From CAWBCR01 sp963787375 (GTDB taxonomy: Bacteria > Chloroflexota > Anaerolineae > Aggregatilineales > UBA3940): 64,000 nucleotides of DNA. The stretch is taken from positions 181,524 to 245,523 of the forward strand of contig CAWBCR010000002.1 of the NCBI GenBank assembly GCA_963787375.1, in the 5' to 3' direction. Under the pieces are notes generated by a model. It saw only the letters and a list, made by a program, of their open reading frames with translations. It ran no database searches and was not told the origin of the DNA. Below, in pieces: positions 35,591 through 44,558 of the stretch. Within the stretch, counting starts at the first letter, position 1. Each line of letters begins with the position of its first letter. The position numbers and the translations under genes were made by a program.

Positions 35591-35985
35591 TCGGTGTCGA
35601 TTAGGTGGATGGCCCGGTAACGCAGCATCCAGGCCCGCACCTGCCGGTCGAACCAGTCATAGGCGGCGGCGTGGAACGTCTCCCGGCTGAGGATGAACGC
35701 CAGGCTCAGGAACATTAGCACCGTCAGCCAGAACGCGCAGTGAATGGCGCACGATAGGTCGGCGCTGCCCATGAACAGGCAGCAGGTTGCTACCAGGCTC
35801 ACGGCGGCAATCGCCGCGCCGGCAATCGCTGCACTCATCGAATTGAGCCATGCCGCGATGGCGGCAGCCACGCGGCAGTTCCGGCACACCGGCAGCAGCA
35901 TCGACGGCGTGCGCTTCCATTCAAAGCGGATCATCGTCAGTGGTTGCATGCGGTGACATATCGCGCACGGAATTTTAGTGGTCAT
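35587..35985 (-). CDS. Small membrane protein with N-terminal zinc-ribbon-like cysteines
   Basis: A 132-aa protein. Two Cys pairs (C8-A-I-C11 and C33-R-N-C36) make a likely zinc ribbon at the N-terminus, followed by two hydrophobic segments at about 48-68 and 76-98 and a basic amphipathic tail (WFDRQVRAWMLRYRA). ATG at 35985 is chosen because it begins just before the first Cys pair; the longer frame to 36066 adds nothing recognisable. Function unknown. It is divergent from glpD, 176 bases away; nothing else was seen between them. Confidence 0.6.
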   Translation of the reverse strand: MTTKIPCAICHRMQPLTMIRFEWKRTPSMLLPVCRNCRVAAAIAAWLNSMSAAIAGAAIAAVSLVATCCLFMGSADLSCAIHCAFWLTVLMFLSLAFILSRETFHAAAYDWFDRQVRAWMLRYRAIHLIDTD

Positions 35986-36161
35986 TTTGACACCGCCCTG
36001 TACCCCTACGGACGTTCCTCTATAGCGTAGATCAGGTGCAAGTGCTCGATCAGTGACGAAGATCACAAGTGGGCCAGAGTTTGTTCTGATTGCCCCGATC
36101 TCGGCCCGCAGACTGCCGATTGCAGCGTTCCAATCCCACCCTATCCAGAGGACTCATCTTC

Positions 36162-37850
36162 ATGAACCGACAGGCCATACTCGACAACATACGCCAATCC
36201 CCCAACGTGACGGTGCTGATCATCGGGGCCGGGGTCAACGGCATCGGCACCTTTCGCGACCTGGCCCTGCAGGGCGTCGACGTGCTGCTGGTCGACCGCG
36301 GCGACTTCTGCGCCGAGACCAGCGCGACCTCGTCGCGCATGCTGCATGGCGGGCTGCGCTATCTGGAAAACGGCGAGTTCCGGCTGGTGCGCGAGGCGCT
36401 CAAGGAGCGCAACCTGCTGCTGAAGAATGCGCCGCACTATGCCCACCCGCTGCCCACGACCGTCCCCATCTACCGCTGGCTGTCGGGCATGTTCAACGCG
36501 CCGCTCAAGTTCCTGGGCCTGATCAGCCGCCCCGCCGAGCGTGGCGCGGTCGTCATCAAGATCGGCCTGATGCTGTACGATGCCTACGTGCGCGGCCAGA
36601 GTCCGATGCCGGAACATCACTTCGCCTCGCGCGAGGAGTCGCTGCGCCAATGGCCCGACATCAACCCGGAGATCCTCTGCACGGCCACCTACTACGACGG
36701 CATGATGCCGCGCATGGAGCAGTTCTGCATTGACCTGATCCGCGACGCGGAAGAAGGTCCGGCGCGGGCCGTCAACTATGTCAGCGCCGTCGACGGCGGC
36801 GGCGAGACGGTCACGCTGCGCGACGAACTGACCGGTGAGACGTTTGTCGTGCGTCCGAAGATTGTCGTCAACGCCGCCGGCCCGTGGATCGACTTCGTCA
36901 ACCGGGCGATGGGCCGCCCAACGGAGATGATCGGCGGGACGAAGGGCTCGCACATTGTGGTCGACCATCCCGGCCTGCGGCAGGCCATCGGCGGCCACGA
37001 GTTCTTGTTCGAGAACCGCGACGGGCGCGTCGTGCTGATCTACCCGCTGCTCGACAAAGTGTTGATCGGCTCGACGGACATCCGCGTCGACGACCCCGAC
37101 CAGGCGCGCTGCACCGACGAGGAGATCGACTACATCCTCGGCATGATCCCACTGGTCTTCCCGCACCTGAACGTGGGCCGCGAGCACATCGTCTACACGA
37201 TCTGCGGCGTGCGGCCCCTGCCCAGGAGCGGCGTGGGCTTCACCGGCCAGATCAGCCGCGACCACAGCACCGAGGTCATCGAAGCGGGCGTCACAATGGC
37301 CTTCCCGATCCTGAGCCTGGTCGGCGGCAAGTGGACGACTTACCGCGCCTTCGCCGAGCAGGTGACAGACAACATTCTCAAGCGGCTGGGGCGCGCGCGC
37401 ACGGCCAGTACCGCTGACCTGCCCATCGGCGGCGGCAGGGATTACCCGCGCAGCGCCGCGCAGCGCGCGGACTGGCTCGCCGCGCTGGCCGGGCAAACCG
37501 GCCTGCCGTCGGAGCGGCTCGACGCGCTGCTGGATCGCTACGGCACGCGCGCTCAGGAAGTCGCCGCTTACATCGCTGCCGGGGAGGATACGCCGCTGTC
37601 CAGTCGCCCGGACTATTCCCGTCGTGAGATCGTGTTCCTGGCCGAGCACGACTGGATCGCCCACCTGGACGACCTGCTGCTGCGCCGCTTGACGCTGGGC
37701 ATCCTGGGCGAGGTGACAGCCGATCTGGTCAAGGAGACGGCGGGCGTGCTGGGCGAGTCGCTGGGCTGGGATGCGGATCGCTGCCGCGCGGAGGTCGCGC
37801 GGGTAGCGGGTATTCTGGCCGACCAGCACGGTGTGTCGCAGAACGTGTAG
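36162..37850 (+). CDS. glpD: Aerobic glycerol-3-phosphate dehydrogenase
   Basis: A 562-aa FAD enzyme oxidising sn-glycerol 3-phosphate to dihydroxyacetone phosphate at the membrane and feeding electrons to quinones. The FAD motif is LIIGAGVNGIGTFRDLALQG near 17-36, followed by LVDRGDF and the GlpD signature SRMLHGGLRYLE. FAD-DAO elements (VVNAAGPWID, GGTKGSHIVVD, VRPLP) and a C-terminal DAO_C domain (from about 430, with EIVFLAEHDWIAHLDDLLLRR) complete it. ATG at 36162 has AGAGGA upstream. It stands alone, with no glpK or glpF in the window. Confidence 0.93.
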   Translation: MNRQAILDNIRQSPNVTVLIIGAGVNGIGTFRDLALQGVDVLLVDRGDFCAETSATSSRMLHGGLRYLENGEFRLVREALKERNLLLKNAPHYAHPLPTTVPIYRWLSGMFNAPLKFLGLISRPAERGAVVIKIGLMLYDAYVRGQSPMPEHHFASREESLRQWPDINPEILCTATYYDGMMPRMEQFCIDLIRDAEEGPARAVNYVSAVDGGGETVTLRDELTGETFVVRPKIVVNAAGPWIDFVNRAMGRPTEMIGGTKGSHIVVDHPGLRQAIGGHEFLFENRDGRVVLIYPLLDKVLIGSTDIRVDDPDQARCTDEEIDYILGMIPLVFPHLNVGREHIVYTICGVRPLPRSGVGFTGQISRDHSTEVIEAGVTMAFPILSLVGGKWTTYRAFAEQVTDNILKRLGRARTASTADLPIGGGRDYPRSAAQRADWLAALAGQTGLPSERLDALLDRYGTRAQEVAAYIAAGEDTPLSSRPDYSRREIVFLAEHDWIAHLDDLLLRRLTLGILGEVTADLVKETAGVLGESLGWDADRCRAEVARVAGILADQHGVSQNV

Positions 37851-37900
37851 CGCGCCTATCAACCTCACAGCTGCCCGTGCGCCCGGCACCCAATGACTCG

Positions 37901-37929
37901 TTGTAAGCCGCTACCCGCTGTGCTACACT
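37901..37929 (+). promoter_or_regulatory. Promoter TTGTAA-N17-TACACT
   Basis: TTGTAA (37901-37906) and TACACT (37924-37929) are exactly 17 bases apart, upstream of the enoyl-CoA hydratase gene, leaving a leader of about 27 bases. Confidence 0.5.
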
Positions 37930-37962
37930 GTGCGGGCGTGACCACTGGCGCATGGGATCTAC

Positions 37963-38748
37963 ATGAGCGACACCGTCCTGTTTGAGCAAGATCCGCGCGG
38001 CATTGCCGTGATCACCGTCAACCGCCCGGAAGTGCGCAACGCGCTGAACCCGGAGGCGATGGCGGCGTTGTCGGATGCTGTCACTGCGGCGGAGCAGTCC
38101 GGCGACCTGCGTGCGGTGATCCTCTGCGGGGCAGGGGGCAGGGCCTTCATTTCCGGCGGTGACCTGCGCGCGCTGCGCGCCGCCGCCAGCGAGTTGGATG
38201 GCCTGCAGCAGTACGATCTGATGGCCGCTACGCTCGACCGGCTGGCGGCGCTGCCGGTGCCGGTTATCGCCGCGCTGGAAGGCGCGACGCGCGGCGGCGG
38301 CTGTGAGATCATGCTGGCCTGCGACGTGGCGGTGGCGGCGCAGAACGCGACGCTGGGCTTCGCGCAGATCAACATGGCCGTCACGCCCGGCTGGGGCGGC
38401 GCAGAGCGCCTGCTGGCCCGCGTCGGCTACGCCCGCGCCGTCGACCTGCTGCTGACCGGGCGCGTGCTGTCTGCGACCGAGGCGCTTGAGATCGGATTGG
38501 TGACGCACCTGTGCCCGCCCGGCAAGGCGCTGCACATGGCAACGATGATGGCTGAGCTGCTGGCCGAAGGTCCGGCGCGGGCGGTGTGCGGCGTCAAGCA
38601 CGTGCTGCGCGGCTACCTGACCCTGCCGCCGGAGGCCGCCCGCGAGCGCGAGCGCGCCGTGTTTGGCGAGTTGTGGGCCAGCGCCGATCACGGCGAAGCG
38701 TCGGCGGCGTTTCTGGAAAACCGCGACCCGTTATTCCGGGGCGAATGA
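37963..38748 (+). CDS. Enoyl-CoA hydratase/isomerase family protein
   Basis: A 261-aa crotonase-fold protein. Oxyanion-hole segments are readable: AFISGGDLRAL (about 64-74) and ALEGATRGGGCEIMLACD (about 104-121). The catalytic Glu of hydratases would follow in the next helix; the region reads GFAQINMAVTPGWGGAERLL, where the usual E of the FxxPExxxG motif is replaced, so classical hydratase activity is uncertain. The stop overlaps the next start by 4 bases, coupling it to a methyltransferase. Confidence 0.85.
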   Translation: MSDTVLFEQDPRGIAVITVNRPEVRNALNPEAMAALSDAVTAAEQSGDLRAVILCGAGGRAFISGGDLRALRAAASELDGLQQYDLMAATLDRLAALPVPVIAALEGATRGGGCEIMLACDVAVAAQNATLGFAQINMAVTPGWGGAERLLARVGYARAVDLLLTGRVLSATEALEIGLVTHLCPPGKALHMATMMAELLAEGPARAVCGVKHVLRGYLTLPPEAARERERAVFGELWASADHGEASAAFLENRDPLFRGE

Positions 38749-39515
38749 TGTCCGATCCGTATGAGGCGCTGGCGCGCTATTATGACGCCGAGAATGCCGG
38801 GCTGGTCGAGGATTTTGCTGCCTACGAGCTGCTGCTTGAGCGGTTCGGCGGGCCGGTGCTGGACATCGGCGCGGGGACCGGGCGGGTGGCTTTTCATCTG
38901 GCGCGGCTGGGCGCGCGCGTGGTCGGTGTCGAGATCTCTGCGGCGATGCTGAGCCGTGCCCGCGAGCGGGCGGCGCTCCAGAAGTTTGAGCCGTCGCAGG
39001 TGGCGTGGCATCAGGCCGACGTGCGCACGCTCAGCCTCGACGAGCGTTTCGGGCTGGCGCTGCTGACATACAATACCTTCATGCACTTTACCGAGCAGGA
39101 CGAGCAGATCGCCGTGCTGGAGCGCATCGCGCAGCACCTTGCGCCCGGCGGCGCGCTGGCCGTCGACCTGCGCAACCCGGTCGAGATGCTGCTGGCCGAC
39201 GACGCGCCGGGGCTGGTTCTGGAGCGGACCTTCGTTGACGCCGAGACGGGCCACACTGTCATGCAGCAGTCGCTGATGCACGCCGACCGCGCGGCGCAGG
39301 TCCTCGACGTGTCATGGGTCTATGACCGCATCGCGCCGGATGGCCAGCTTACGCGGCTGATCGTCCCGCTGCGCCTGCGCTGCACGCTGGCCGCCGAGAT
39401 GCGCCTGCTGTGCCAGCGGGCCGGGTTCGGCGAAGTGGAATGCTACGGTGATTACGATTTTGGCCCGTACGATGAGGACAGTCCACGCCTGTTCGTCGTG
39501 GCCGTGAAAGCGTGA
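38745..39515 (+). CDS. SAM-dependent class I methyltransferase
   Basis: A 256-aa methyltransferase. Motif I is VLDIGAGTGRVAFHLARLG (about 37-55), motif II the acidic VVGVEIS strand end, and motif IV lies around LALLTYNTFMHF. The beta-rich insert with SWVYDRIAPDGQ is common in small-molecule or lipid methyltransferases. ATG at 38745 is part of the ATGA overlap with the enoyl-CoA hydratase gene. Substrate unknown. Confidence 0.85.
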   Translation: MMSDPYEALARYYDAENAGLVEDFAAYELLLERFGGPVLDIGAGTGRVAFHLARLGARVVGVEISAAMLSRARERAALQKFEPSQVAWHQADVRTLSLDERFGLALLTYNTFMHFTEQDEQIAVLERIAQHLAPGGALAVDLRNPVEMLLADDAPGLVLERTFVDAETGHTVMQQSLMHADRAAQVLDVSWVYDRIAPDGQLTRLIVPLRLRCTLAAEMRLLCQRAGFGEVECYGDYDFGPYDEDSPRLFVVAVKA

Positions 39516-39526
39516 CATGAGGATAT

Positions 39527-40861
39527 ATGGCGATTAGAGACTTCCGGCGGAGCGCGTCCAGACATCTGCTGCTTGCGGCCTCGCAGGGCCTGCTGGCTGT
39601 GGCAATAGCCGCTGCGCTGGTGGGTTGCAGCGGCGGCGCGCCCACGCCTGAGCCTTCCGCGTCCGCTGAGTTTGTCGTGCAGCCGTTGCCATCCCCCACT
39701 TTCCCGCCGACCGTCCCACCCGCTACCAACACACCGACGGCGGCCCCCACCGAGATCCCGCACGAGTTCCGCAGCTACCAGCACCCCTCCGGCGTGTTTG
39801 GTCTGACCATCCCTGCCGACTGGGAGACGCTCGACGACTCGACCGACCAGCGGCTGCTGGTGCGCTTCATCCCGCCGGTGGGCTACGGCAGCCGGGTGAC
39901 GGTCGACGTGACCAACGAGGGGCCGCTCACGCCCGACGACGTGCGCGCGCTGGCCGAAAGCTACGTCCACCTGCAATACATCAATAACCCCGCTTACACC
40001 GAGATCAGCCGCTCGACGCTGCCTGATGGGCGGCTGCAATTCGTGTACCTGTATGACGACAGCCGGGGCGGCAAGGGCCGCGAGACGCTGACCGCGTGGC
40101 AGGTCGGGCCGTACTTCGCGGCGCTGCGGGTGTTTCTCTCCGACCGCGACACGTTCACCCTGAGCCAGGCGATGGACACCGTCCTGTCGAGCTTCAACGT
40201 GAATGCGCTGGCAGTATGGGGCAGCGCGGTAGCGGCCATCAACCCCGCCGAGCTGGTGCTGGTCAATTCGGCGCTGTGGCACGACGATCAGGGCATCACC
40301 CATTACGGCGGCGAGGTGTACAACACCTCTCATGCCGATATCACCAACGTTCAGGTGAAGGTCGCGCTGTGTAACAACACCGGCATCGTCATGACCGAGC
40401 TGACACAGCCGGCGGCGTTGGCCATCGTTCCCTCGGGCGGTTCGACACCGTTTGAAGTGACTGCCTCCGGCATGCCGACCACCATCAACGTGTGCTCCCA
40501 GCAGGCCACTGCCGACCCCGCCCCTCCGAACTCGCCGATCACCACCGCGCTTTCGCTCCAGCCGACTGCCGGGTATGATAGGCAGCATCGTCTCACCATC
40601 AACGCAGTGGTCCAGAATCCGGGCCTGTCACCGATCACCGACGTTGATGTGATCCTGGTGATATACGATGCCGATGGCCGCGTGGTCGGCTATCACACGG
40701 TGTCCTTCGGTGCGACTCTGGAGCTGGCCGCCGGCGACTCGCAGAATGTCAGCTACACGTTCCCGTCGCTGGGTGCTGAGGCGGCACGCTTTGCGGCGCT
40801 GGGTCAGGCTCGCGTCGAAACGATCTACAGCCACTCGCTTGTGCCTGGAAATGGGCCCTAA
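39527..40861 (+). CDS. Lipoprotein with PsbP-like and FxLYD-type domains
   Basis: A 444-aa exported lipoprotein. The signal ends in the lipobox LVGC (Cys34) and a Pro/Thr linker runs to about 80. Residues 85-225 resemble the PsbP/Mog1-like fold common in Chloroflexota lipoproteins (YQHPSGVFGLTIPADWE at its start). The remaining part has two FxLYD-like beta domains (GEVYNTSHADITNVQVKVAL and NPGLSPITDVDVILVIYD). Such domains are thought to be adhesive or binding modules. It lies 11 bases after the methyltransferase gene and is followed by 70 AT-rich bases and the IS element. Confidence 0.7.
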   Translation: MAIRDFRRSASRHLLLAASQGLLAVAIAAALVGCSGGAPTPEPSASAEFVVQPLPSPTFPPTVPPATNTPTAAPTEIPHEFRSYQHPSGVFGLTIPADWETLDDSTDQRLLVRFIPPVGYGSRVTVDVTNEGPLTPDDVRALAESYVHLQYINNPAYTEISRSTLPDGRLQFVYLYDDSRGGKGRETLTAWQVGPYFAALRVFLSDRDTFTLSQAMDTVLSSFNVNALAVWGSAVAAINPAELVLVNSALWHDDQGITHYGGEVYNTSHADITNVQVKVALCNNTGIVMTELTQPAALAIVPSGGSTPFEVTASGMPTTINVCSQQATADPAPPNSPITTALSLQPTAGYDRQHRLTINAVVQNPGLSPITDVDVILVIYDADGRVVGYHTVSFGATLELAAGDSQNVSYTFPSLGAEAARFAALGQARVETIYSHSLVPGNGP

Positions 40862-40928
40862 GTCGGTTGGCAATGTCTTAAGGTAGGCTTTAAAATAGGG
40901 AACGTACAGCTATTTGTGTCATCTATAT

Positions 40929-41968
40929 TTACTGAGCGGAACATAAGTCATTGAACGGGTCGCCGAGTGCATGAGAGAAGCAGGCTTGAATGATGTCGGT
41001 TTTGTGGCGCAGGCGAGCCACGGCTTTGCGAAGCTCATGGCGCAATTGGGTCAAGTCATGGCAACACACGTTGTGGAGTTCAACCTGTTTGAGATAGCGC
41101 CAGATGCCTTCGTCGGGGTTGAGGTCGGGGGCGTAACCCGGCAAACGTTCCAGATGGAGACGTTGGGCCCCCCCGTGGGTCAGGAACTCCCGCACCGCCG
41201 TGCCGTGATGAGCTGGCAGACCATCCCAAATGACCAGGAGCTTGCCCGGAAGATGGCGGAGCAAATGCTTGAGAAAACGCACAATGGCCGGGCCTTTGAA
41301 GGCGTGCTCTTGCATCATCAGGTACAGGTCCCCGGCAGGCGTCACGGCGCTGATGACCGAGAGATGATCCCAGGTCAGCGGGACGCGCAGCACCGGCGTT
41401 TCGCCGATGGGCGCATAGCTGCGTACGACGGCGGGCAGCAGGTAGAACCCGGCTTCATCCACAAACACTATCGTCCGCCCTTCCTGGAATGGCTTTTTTG
41501 GCAGCGCAGGCCACGTCTCAGTGCGCCAGCGCTCAATGGCGGCTTCGTCTCGCTGCTGGGCATGCTTGACCGGTTTCTGGCTGCTCCACCGCAGGGCCTT
41601 CAGTACCGCCCTACATGGGTCAGACTGTATTGCACCCCTAACTCCGCTCGATGATGCTGGCGACCCGGCGGCGGGTCCACACCTCCCCCCGAAAACCGAA
41701 GTGCTCCGCCCCCTGCTTCGAACAAGCCAGGCAGGCGTTCCAACTGCTCATCCGTCAAGCGACGCGGCGCACCACTCTTCGGCTGGGTCCGAAGCGCCTG
41801 TGGCCCACCTTCCCGCCCGCGACGCATCCACGTGCTCACCGCTGCCTTGCTGACGCCCAGGGCTTCGGCTATCGCCTGCTGGCTCCAACCCTTTTCCTTC
41901 AACTCCCAGGCGCGCAGGCGGCGCGCTTCCCGCCAATCCTGTGGTTTCTTTGCTCGTTTCTTGTCCAT
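40929..41968 (-). pseudogene. IS630 family transposase, broken by frameshifts
   Basis: The start at 41968 gives an intact HTH region (EKGWSQQAIAEALGVSKAAV). The frame is then lost about three times (near 41715, 41650 and 41605) before the DDE domain resumes: VDEAGFYLLP (first Asp), LLVIWDGLPAHHG (second Asp) and YAPDLNPDEGIWRYLK (Glu). The stop TAA at 40931-40929 lies on the inverted repeat and target-site boundary. A functional copy would encode about 345 aa. Unlike the single-indel genes elsewhere, several breaks here suggest real decay. Confidence 0.8.
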
Positions 41969-42022
41969 GCCGCCAGTTTACCATCTCTGGCGACCTTTGT
42001 TCACCTTTTAGTTTTGCTCAGT
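40932..42022 (-). mobile_element. IS630-type insertion sequence, 1091 bp, flanked by TA
   Basis: Both ends carry an imperfect inverted repeat of about 38 bases: the left end begins CTGAGCGGAACATAAG and the right end (reverse strand) CTGAGCAAAACTAAAAG, both followed by a GGTCGCC core. TA at 40930-40931 and at 42023-42024 is the target duplication expected for IS630/Tc1 elements. It sits between a lipoprotein gene and a PP2C gene, with 54 bases left before the latter, so it may have split the PP2C promoter region. Confidence 0.85.
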
Positions 42023-42078
42023 AAGACAGAGGTTGGAAACATCCCGGCCTTGCAAGAAGATGTGGGAATCGTGGTGTA

Positions 42079-42825
42079 ATGAAATTCGACATCGGCACCC
42101 AAACTGACTCAGGCCCGCGAGAGGGCGAAAACCAGGACTCCATCCTGGCAGTGATTCCAGAAGACACCCCAGATGCGGTGGTGCTGATCGTCGCGGACGG
42201 GATGGGCGGCGCGAAGGCCGGCGAGCACGCCAGCCGGGAGGCGGTAGCCGTCATCCAGAAAATCTTGATAGACCAGGGTTTGCCTTCTGTCGAGCAAGTC
42301 CCAGAGCGTCTGGAAGAAGCGATTCTGGCCGCCAACACCAGTATCTACATGAAAGGTCAGTCCTCCCCGGAGATGGAAGGGATGGGCTGCACAGTTGTGG
42401 TGGTGCTGGCCCTGAAAGATGTATACTGGGTCGCCAGCGTTGGCGACAGCCGCGCCTACCTGATGCGCGATGCCGAGATGAAGCAGCTAACCGACGACCA
42501 CACCTGGGTCAACGCGCGGGTCCGTGAGGGCATGCTGACCAGGGAGCAGGCGTCAAAGCATTCGCTGCGGCATGTGCTTGACCGGGCGCTGGGGACTTGT
42601 CCGACGGTCGAGGTAGACGTGTGGCCCGACGATGTTCTCGAAGATGGCGACATGCTGGTGCTGTGCACTGATGGCATGTATGGCGTCATCCCCGATGAGG
42701 AGATGGCAGCCCTGATCGACGGGCGTTCGGCGCAGGATGCCGCCGATGTGCTCATCGAACGCGCACTTAACGCGCCCACGCACGACAACGTATCAGTGGT
42801 TGTGCTGCGGGCAGCCGGGTCATAA
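42079..42825 (+). CDS. PP2C-type protein serine/threonine phosphatase
   Basis: A 248-aa metal-dependent phosphatase of the Stp/PrpC type. All metal-binding motifs are present: REGENQDSI near 14-22, VADGMGGAKAGEHAS (about 39-53), SVGDSRAYLMR, LCTDGMYGVIPDEEM and the C-terminal THDNVSVVVL. There is no membrane segment, so it is soluble. No Ser/Thr kinase gene lies in the window. The IS630 copy ends 56 bases upstream. Confidence 0.9.
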   Translation: MKFDIGTQTDSGPREGENQDSILAVIPEDTPDAVVLIVADGMGGAKAGEHASREAVAVIQKILIDQGLPSVEQVPERLEEAILAANTSIYMKGQSSPEMEGMGCTVVVVLALKDVYWVASVGDSRAYLMRDAEMKQLTDDHTWVNARVREGMLTREQASKHSLRHVLDRALGTCPTVEVDVWPDDVLEDGDMLVLCTDGMYGVIPDEEMAALIDGRSAQDAADVLIERALNAPTHDNVSVVVLRAAGS

Positions 42826-42887
42826 ACCCCCGTGCGTTTGCGCGCTTAAAGTACTGGCTATTGCCTACAAATGGAGAGGGAGAACTC

Positions 42888-44153
42888 ATGACGATGCGTA
42901 AAACGTCGGTAATCTGCGGGGCGCTTCTGGCAGTCGTCAGCTTCGCGCTGGTGGCGGCTGTCTCGGCGGCGCGCGCGCAGGTCACGACCGACATAACAGG
43001 TAAGGCGTTGTTTGACATCAATATCCGCTCGGCACCTGGAACGAACCGCTCAGTGATCGACGCGCTGCCCTACGCGCAGGAAGTCACCGCTATTGGTCGC
43101 AACGACGCTAACAACTGGGTCCAGATCACCTATAACCAGACCACCGGCTGGGTGGCAGACTGGCTGCTGATCTTCGACGACGACACGTACAAGCTGCCGG
43201 TCACCACTGATGTCGACGCACCGCCGGCCAGCGGCCCTGGTCCGTTCGATCTAAACGTGCCGTTCAATGTCAACCTGCGCAGCGCGGCCAACGAGAACAG
43301 CACCATTCTGTCCGTGATCCCGTTCGATACAGTGGTCCAGGCCATTGGCCGCGACGCGACCAGCACCTGGATCGAGGTCAAGTACGGTGGTAAGAACGGC
43401 TGGCTCATCAAGCGGCTGGTTGTGATGCGCGGCGACATCAATTTGCTGCCGATTGTGTCGAGCCAGGTGGTGCCCACTGCCCCGGCAGTCACTCCAGTAG
43501 GCACGCCGGGCGCTACCCCGCTTGTAACGGTTGTGCCCACCACCGTCCCGGTGACCGGCATCACTGTGGTGACGCCCTACCAGGTGAACCTGCACCAGAC
43601 GCCTGCCACCGATTTGCCGGTGGTGGCTACGGTGCCGTTTAACCAGACGCTGCCGGTCATTGGCCGCAATGCCGGCAATAACTGGATCGAGGTCAGCACC
43701 GATGACACAACCGGCTGGCTAGCCAAGTGGATCATAACCATGTCGGATGATCCATCGCAATTGCCGGTCACGTCGGCCAGCACCGCTTTCACCAAGACCT
43801 ATGACACGACCATCACCGCCAAGACGACGGTCGACCTGATCATACGCACCCAGCCCGGCTCGATCTACGCGACGGTCGGGCAGATCCCGGCGGGCACCGA
43901 ATTCCAGCCGGAGGCGCGGCTCGACGACAGCACCTGGCTGAAGGTGAACTTCAACGGGGCCGAGGGCTGGATCATCTCGTGGCCGCTGACCGCCTCGGCA
44001 GACCTGAACAACCTGCCGACGGAGAATCCGTTCCCCGAGGTCGCACGCGTTCTTGATCTTCGCAGCTTCAAACAGGCCGGGCATCCCCCGGCCTGTTTGC
44101 GTCTCGGCCCGCTTGACAGCGCCGTGATTGTGGCTCATAGTGTTGGCAGGTAA
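42888..44153 (+). CDS. Exported protein with four SH3b-like repeats
   Basis: A 421-aa protein with a signal peptide (about 1-30, ending SAARAQV). Four bacterial SH3-like repeats follow, at about 38-105, 118-185, 225-300 and 310-380, each with the pattern N-(L/I)-R-S-A/P... V-x-A-I-G-R ... W-(I/V)-x-(V/I) ... G-W-(L/I). A Thr/Pro/Val linker separates repeats 2 and 3. ATG at 42888 has GAGAGGGAGA in front. The last 28 residues are read through a perfect hairpin (44070-44098), so the true end may be near 44056 with a single-base indel. SH3b repeats usually bind cell-wall or surface polymers. Confidence 0.75.
   Translation: MTMRKTSVICGALLAVVSFALVAAVSAARAQVTTDITGKALFDINIRSAPGTNRSVIDALPYAQEVTAIGRNDANNWVQITYNQTTGWVADWLLIFDDDTYKLPVTTDVDAPPASGPGPFDLNVPFNVNLRSAANENSTILSVIPFDTVVQAIGRDATSTWIEVKYGGKNGWLIKRLVVMRGDINLLPIVSSQVVPTAPAVTPVGTPGATPLVTVVPTTVPVTGITVVTPYQVNLHQTPATDLPVVATVPFNQTLPVIGRNAGNNWIEVSTDDTTGWLAKWIITMSDDPSQLPVTSASTAFTKTYDTTITAKTTVDLIIRTQPGSIYATVGQIPAGTEFQPEARLDDSTWLKVNFNGAEGWIISWPLTASADLNNLPTENPFPEVARVLDLRSFKQAGHPPACLRLGPLDSAVIVAHSVGR
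44070..44098 (+). terminator. Terminator-like hairpin inside the annotated 3' end of the SH3b gene
   Basis: AAACAGGCCGGG (44070-44081) pairs perfectly with CCCGGCCTGTTT (44087-44098) over a 5-base loop; the T-run closes the stem. Its position before the stop codon at 44151 is odd. Confidence 0.6.
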
Positions 44154-44176
44154 GGGCTGGTTCGGGAGGTGTTCAG

Positions 44177-44440
44177 ATGAGCGAGGAGATACAGCCGATC
44201 GGGCAGATCACTCACTTCTTTGACCGCATCAGCGTGGCGGTCGTTCACCTGTGGCAGCCGCTCGCAGTTGGCGACTGGATTTACGTCTATGGCACGACGA
44301 CCAACTTCGTCCAGCAGGTCGGGAGCATGCAGATCGACAATACGCCCGTCGCTGAAGGGCTGCCTGAGCAGGATATCGCCGTGCAGGTCGGCAGCAAAGT
44401 GCGCAACGGCGACCTGATCTATCCCTACGTGCCCGAATAG
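44177..44440 (+). CDS. Small translation-elongation-factor-like (EF-Tu domain 2-like) protein
   Basis: An 87-aa single beta-barrel protein resembling domain 2 of translational GTPases: GQITHFFDRISVAVVHL, then LAVGDWIYVYG, VGSMQIDNTPVAEGL and VGSKVRNGDLIYPYV. There is no GTPase domain. Related stand-alone proteins are annotated as 'translation elongation factor-like', and similar barrels occur in U32 peptidase-associated proteins. GGGAGGTG gives a good ribosome site. Its function is unknown. Confidence 0.7.
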   Translation: MSEEIQPIGQITHFFDRISVAVVHLWQPLAVGDWIYVYGTTTNFVQQVGSMQIDNTPVAEGLPEQDIAVQVGSKVRNGDLIYPYVPE

Positions 44441-44492
44441 CGCCGGGGACTTCGCGTGGGTCCTGATCGCATGCCGGCGCAGTCGACGTGCC

Positions 44493-44521
44493 TTGCCAAA
44501 TAGGTCACTTCTGAGTAGACT
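44493..44521 (+). promoter_or_regulatory. Promoter TTGCCA-N17-TAGACT for the foldase operon
   Basis: TTGCCA (44493-44498) and TAGACT (44516-44521) are 17 bases apart. Transcription from here leaves a leader of about 120 bases containing the hairpin at 44559-44598. Confidence 0.55.
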
Positions 44522-44558
44522 GTCTTTGCTTTACACTCTATTCGCGAATTCACAGGCA

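Noticed and set aside
35461..35600. A possible tRNA gene on the minus strand (TAGCTCAGCTGAACC looks like a D-arm)
   Set aside because: There is no GGTTCRANYCC T-arm, no matching acceptor stem and no 5-base anticodon stem at the right distance.
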